Source: Paracoccus sp. MBLB3053 | GTDB taxonomy: Bacteria > Pseudomonadota > Alphaproteobacteria > Rhodobacterales > Rhodobacteraceae | DNA: 64,000 nucleotides | Assembly (NCBI RefSeq): GCF_031822435.1 | Contig: NZ_JAVQLW010000001.1 | Coordinates: 186,001-250,000 of the forward strand | Direction of reading: 5' to 3' | Shown: positions 61,884-64,000 of the stretch, piece by piece | Position numbering within the stretch: position 1 is the stretch's first letter | How the letters are laid out: every line of letters starts with the position of its first letter | Notes under the pieces: model-generated | What the model was told of the DNA's origin: nothing | Seen by the model: only the letters and a program-made list of their open reading frames with translations | Database searches by the model: none | Program-made: the position numbers and the translations under genes

Positions 61884-61903
61884 CGCCCCTTGGGGCGTTT
61901 TTT
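61884..61903 (+). terminator. intrinsic terminator-like stem with T run
   Basis: CGCCCC (61884-61889), two bases, and GGGGCG (61892-61897) are followed by six T. It faces the plus-strand direction and lies 24 bases left of the tRNA fragment. It probably ended transcription from the region now occupied by the IS remnant. Confidence 0.7.
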
Positions 61904-61925
61904 GTGTATTGATGTATTTTGATTT

Positions 61926-61971
<46 letters not shown>

Positions 61972-62096
61972 GCAACCCGACGGGGCCAGAATAGTCTTTC
62001 AAAAGCAAATATTTAGAGAGATTTTGGGTGGGCGACGTCAGCGTAGTGTCGCACGGAGCAGACGCAAACCATTGGGAATAAACGGGAAAGCCCCGC

Positions 62097-62840
62097 ATGT
62101 TCATGAATCAGCGAACCTCAATAGGTTACAGTCTATTGGCCGACTATGTGCGCAGCCCTTCCCTGCGTCATATGCGAGAGCAGCGCTCCCTGGCCAAGCT
62201 GGCCCTCGAGATCATCACGAGACTGGATCAGGACAGTTCCATTTGGAAGACATGGGAAGGCCCGCGGGACAAGGTCCTGGCCTCGGCGATAGAGTGCTGG
62301 ATCCCGAAGGACGACATGCTCGCCTTCCTGAATGGCCTGCCTGGCCCTGCCCTGACGATGACCGATATCGAGCAGCGCATGAAGGCCATAATCGAGGAGG
62401 AATACCTCGGAGATCCGGAACCGAAGCTCGAGGCCGAATGTCTGGCCATCTACCAGGCCGAGAAAGAGGCTGGCACGGAAATGCCCGCCATCATCGGGCG
62501 GCTGGCGGATTGTGTAGGCGCGCAGTGGCAGCGCCTGCGCGACGAGGAGCGTGCGGAGGCGGAGCGGCGGTCGGAAGCGGCGCGACTGGAGCGGGAGCGG
62601 CGACCCCTGTCCTACGCCGATTGTCCATGGGCCCAGATCAAGGGCTCGAAATTCTTCTATTACCGCAAGAACGGCCGGGTCTTCCAGCTCAAGCCCAACA
62701 GCGACAAGAGCCTTACGCTCTATCGGGTGCAGGAGGTCGACGACGCCGCCAGCGGCGACATGATTGGCCGCTATCGATTCCGCGGGGATGCCAGCAAGGT
62801 GATGGCCAAGGCGGCCTATGAGCCTGAGCCATTTCGATAG
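62097..62840 (+). CDS. unrecognised island-borne protein
   Basis: A 247-residue protein starting with ATG at 62097 or 62103. It contains a helical N-terminal half, a Glu/Arg-rich coiled coil near residues 165-190 (RDEERAEAERRSEAARLERE), and a C-terminal part with WAQIKGSKFFYYRKNGRVFQL and a DDAASGDMIGRYRFRGDASKV ending that resembles a small beta domain. No signal peptide or membrane segment is present. I do not recognise the family. It lies between the tRNA-Met fragment and the integrase fragment, so it is cargo of the integrated element. Confidence 0.72.
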   Translation: MFMNQRTSIGYSLLADYVRSPSLRHMREQRSLAKLALEIITRLDQDSSIWKTWEGPRDKVLASAIECWIPKDDMLAFLNGLPGPALTMTDIEQRMKAIIEEEYLGDPEPKLEAECLAIYQAEKEAGTEMPAIIGRLADCVGAQWQRLRDEERAEAERRSEAARLERERRPLSYADCPWAQIKGSKFFYYRKNGRVFQLKPNSDKSLTLYRVQEVDDAASGDMIGRYRFRGDASKVMAKAAYEPEPFR

Positions 62841-62938
62841 AGCGGCTCCAAGCCCCGCCACAGGGGCGTTGGTGAGGGCCGATCCCGGCCATACGGGTGA
62901 ACCGGGCGAAGCATCCAGCAGCCGCCGCTCGGAATCGG

Positions 62939-63438
62939 TCACCCCAGCAGCTTGGCCTCGACCTCGGCCATGGCGTTCTGGTGGTCGGGCGACGGGAACA
63001 GGTGGCCGTAGCGCTCCATGGTCATCTGGATCGAGGAATGGCCCGCGAAGGTCATCACCTCCTTGATCGAGATGCCCTGCTCGATCCAGAGCGATACCGC
63101 GAAATGGCGCAGGTCGTGCCAGCGCAGCTTCACGCCGACCTGCTCCTGCAGCTTGCGGAACCGGGACTGCGTGTTGGTGTGCTGGAGGACGCCGCCGCGC
63201 GGCGCGGGGAACACCAGCCCGAGGTCGCTCTTCGGGCAGCGCAGTTTCCAGCGGCGCAGGGCGTTCAGCACCATCGACCCGGCCGGGATGTCGCGATAGC
63301 CCGCGCGCGATTTCGGCTCACCCATCTGGTTGTAGGCGTCGGCGCGCTGGCGCACGTAGACGAAGCCCATCTCGAAATCCACGTCCTGCCAGCGCAGGGT
63401 GCGCAGTTCCGAGGCGCGCAGGCCGGTTACGCGAATGC
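62939..63438 (-). pseudogene. site-specific tyrosine recombinase (integrase), C-terminal part only
   Basis: The frame carries the catalytic domain: the first Arg in VTGLRASELRTLRWQDVDF, then LRWHDLRHFAVSLWIEQGIS with His-x-x-Arg, the GHSSIQMTMERYGHLF end with the nucleophilic Tyr, and a short tail. A full integrase would have about 390 residues; only the last ~165 remain. The frame meets a stop just upstream of GTA at 63430, and a one-base shift would restore a plausible continuation (MDAMML or DDVAFA). The N-terminal DNA-binding domain is missing. It presumably inserted the element at tRNA-Met. Confidence 0.82.
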
Positions 63439-63508
63439 AACATCATCGCGTCCATCCAGCTGCCCAGGAATACGTTTTTCAATACAGCGCAAAAGACTTA
63501 CATCCTCG
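63439..63508. other. junction between two broken genes
   Basis: This short stretch joins the truncated integrase to the 3' end of the unknown gene at the window's right edge. Another minus-strand frame (63427-63741) reads through it with coding-like sequence (GTEYGRARINICMSPLDSED). A frameshift or deletion probably fused two genes here. Confidence 0.45.
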
Positions 63509-64000
63509 CTATCGAGCGGCGACATACAGATGTTGATCCGCGCCCTCCCGTATTCTGTGCCATTGCTCGGTCCATCGGCGAAACGCTCGACTGGCAACGA
63601 ATTCCGACACCGGATGAGAATGATCTGGACGACATTGCTTCTCGCTCGGGGTCTTCGGGAGCGTGATGGAGTCCAGGCCGTCAAAACCCTTGTTCGCTTC
63701 AAGTCGGATATGCTTGTTGTCTGACTTCTCCGTATAGCCATGCCGGGCGAGGAGCGAAGTCAGTTCACTGGCAACCCGCTTGGGGTCTTTGGTTGCTCGC
63801 GCAAGATCCTGTGAGAGTTCGGCGAGCGCGGGCGACGCGGGTAAGCGTTCGACAACACGCTGAAAAATAGCTTTGGACCTTGCGTCAAGCCCGATCTGGT
63901 CTGCGACAGACAACGTCGTTTTTGCCGCAAGTCGGAGCCTATCGGATATCTCGCCAGAATAAACCTCCGGACCGACCCTCTGAACTAGATTGTCGGTGGA
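63509..64000 (-). CDS. unidentified gene, runs off the window's right edge
   Basis: The minus-strand frame is open from 64000 to a stop at 63509, so only the C-terminal ~163 residues are visible; a TTG at 63913 is an internal codon, not needed as a start. The visible part includes IGLDARSKAIFQRVVERLPA, a winged-helix-like DLARATKDPKRVASELTSLL, and HGYTEKSDNKHIRLEANKG then LDSITLPKTPSEKQ. The latter is slightly reminiscent of the small RNA-binding fold of HicA-type proteins. The last ~40 residues look out of frame. Function is unknown; it is island cargo, possibly defence-related by position only. Confidence 0.5.
   Translation of the reverse strand, partial: STDNLVQRVGPEVYSGEISDRLRLAAKTTLSVADQIGLDARSKAIFQRVVERLPASPALAELSQDLARATKDPKRVASELTSLLARHGYTEKSDNKHIRLEANKGFDGLDSITLPKTPSEKQCRPDHSHPVSEFVASRAFRRWTEQWHRIREGADQHLYVAAR

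Overview
This is a GC-rich, gene-dense stretch of an alphaproteobacterial chromosome. It most resembles Rhodobacteraceae, and Paracoccus in particular. This rests on family recognition by eye: aerobic cobaltochelatase CobS-CobT, a fused Sat-CysC, trxB divergent from an lrp gene, DUF1467 beside methylmalonyl-CoA epimerase, a small Hsp20 with DUF1150, and purE-purK with a DUF465 protein. No rRNA gene, intact tRNA, CRISPR array or complete insertion sequence is visible.

Layout. 1-13.7 kb is housekeeping: the end of an EI24 protein, DUF1467, epimerase, a receiver protein, an acetyltransferase, an exported DUF1800/DUF1501 pair, aspS, a CPBP protein, a GH25 lipoprotein, a D-lactate dehydrogenase-type flavoenzyme, a CLC protein, DUF808, and a first ECF sigma/anti-sigma pair. 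13.8-29.6 kb holds cobST, an M24 peptidase, DUF475, a DUF1045/PhnM-like pair, a tightly packed block from proC to a glycerate kinase, a CobC-type aminotransferase, purEK and Hsp20/DUF1150. 30-38 kb holds two glycosyltransferases, sat-cysC, trxB/lrp, DUF2076, a Bax-inhibitor-like protein and a second ECF sigma/anti-sigma pair. 38.2-41.6 kb is a translationally coupled trio: CDP-alcohol phosphotransferase, a membrane sulfatase-fold protein and a GT4 glycosyltransferase; an SDR follows. 42.4-49.0 kb (minus strand) is one pentose uptake and catabolism operon: DeoR regulator, ABC ATPase, permease, binding protein, AraD and a ribulokinase-like kinase. A sigma-70-type promoter and a palindrome lie just upstream. 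49.8-57.3 kb (minus strand) is a five-gene operon of glycosyltransferases and unrecognised proteins.

The most unusual part is 57.9-60.9 kb: a zinc-less MDR dehydrogenase, a PTPS/QueD-fold protein lacking its catalytic triad, a methyltransferase and a RibD-type reductase. They are packed as one operon, which looks like an uncharacterised pterin-, deazapurine- or flavin-precursor-related pathway. It stops at a decayed IS3-type element (about 60.94-61.78 kb). A 45-bp fragment of the 3' end of initiator tRNA-Met follows at 61,927-61,971 and marks the edge of an integrated island. The island begins with an unknown gene, a truncated tyrosine recombinase and an unidentified gene that runs off the window.

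Genes are often convergent with overlapping stops or coupled by ATGA overlaps, so few terminators exist. The clearest is the bidirectional hairpin at 18,753-18,780. All assignments come from reading motifs; no database search or alignment was run.
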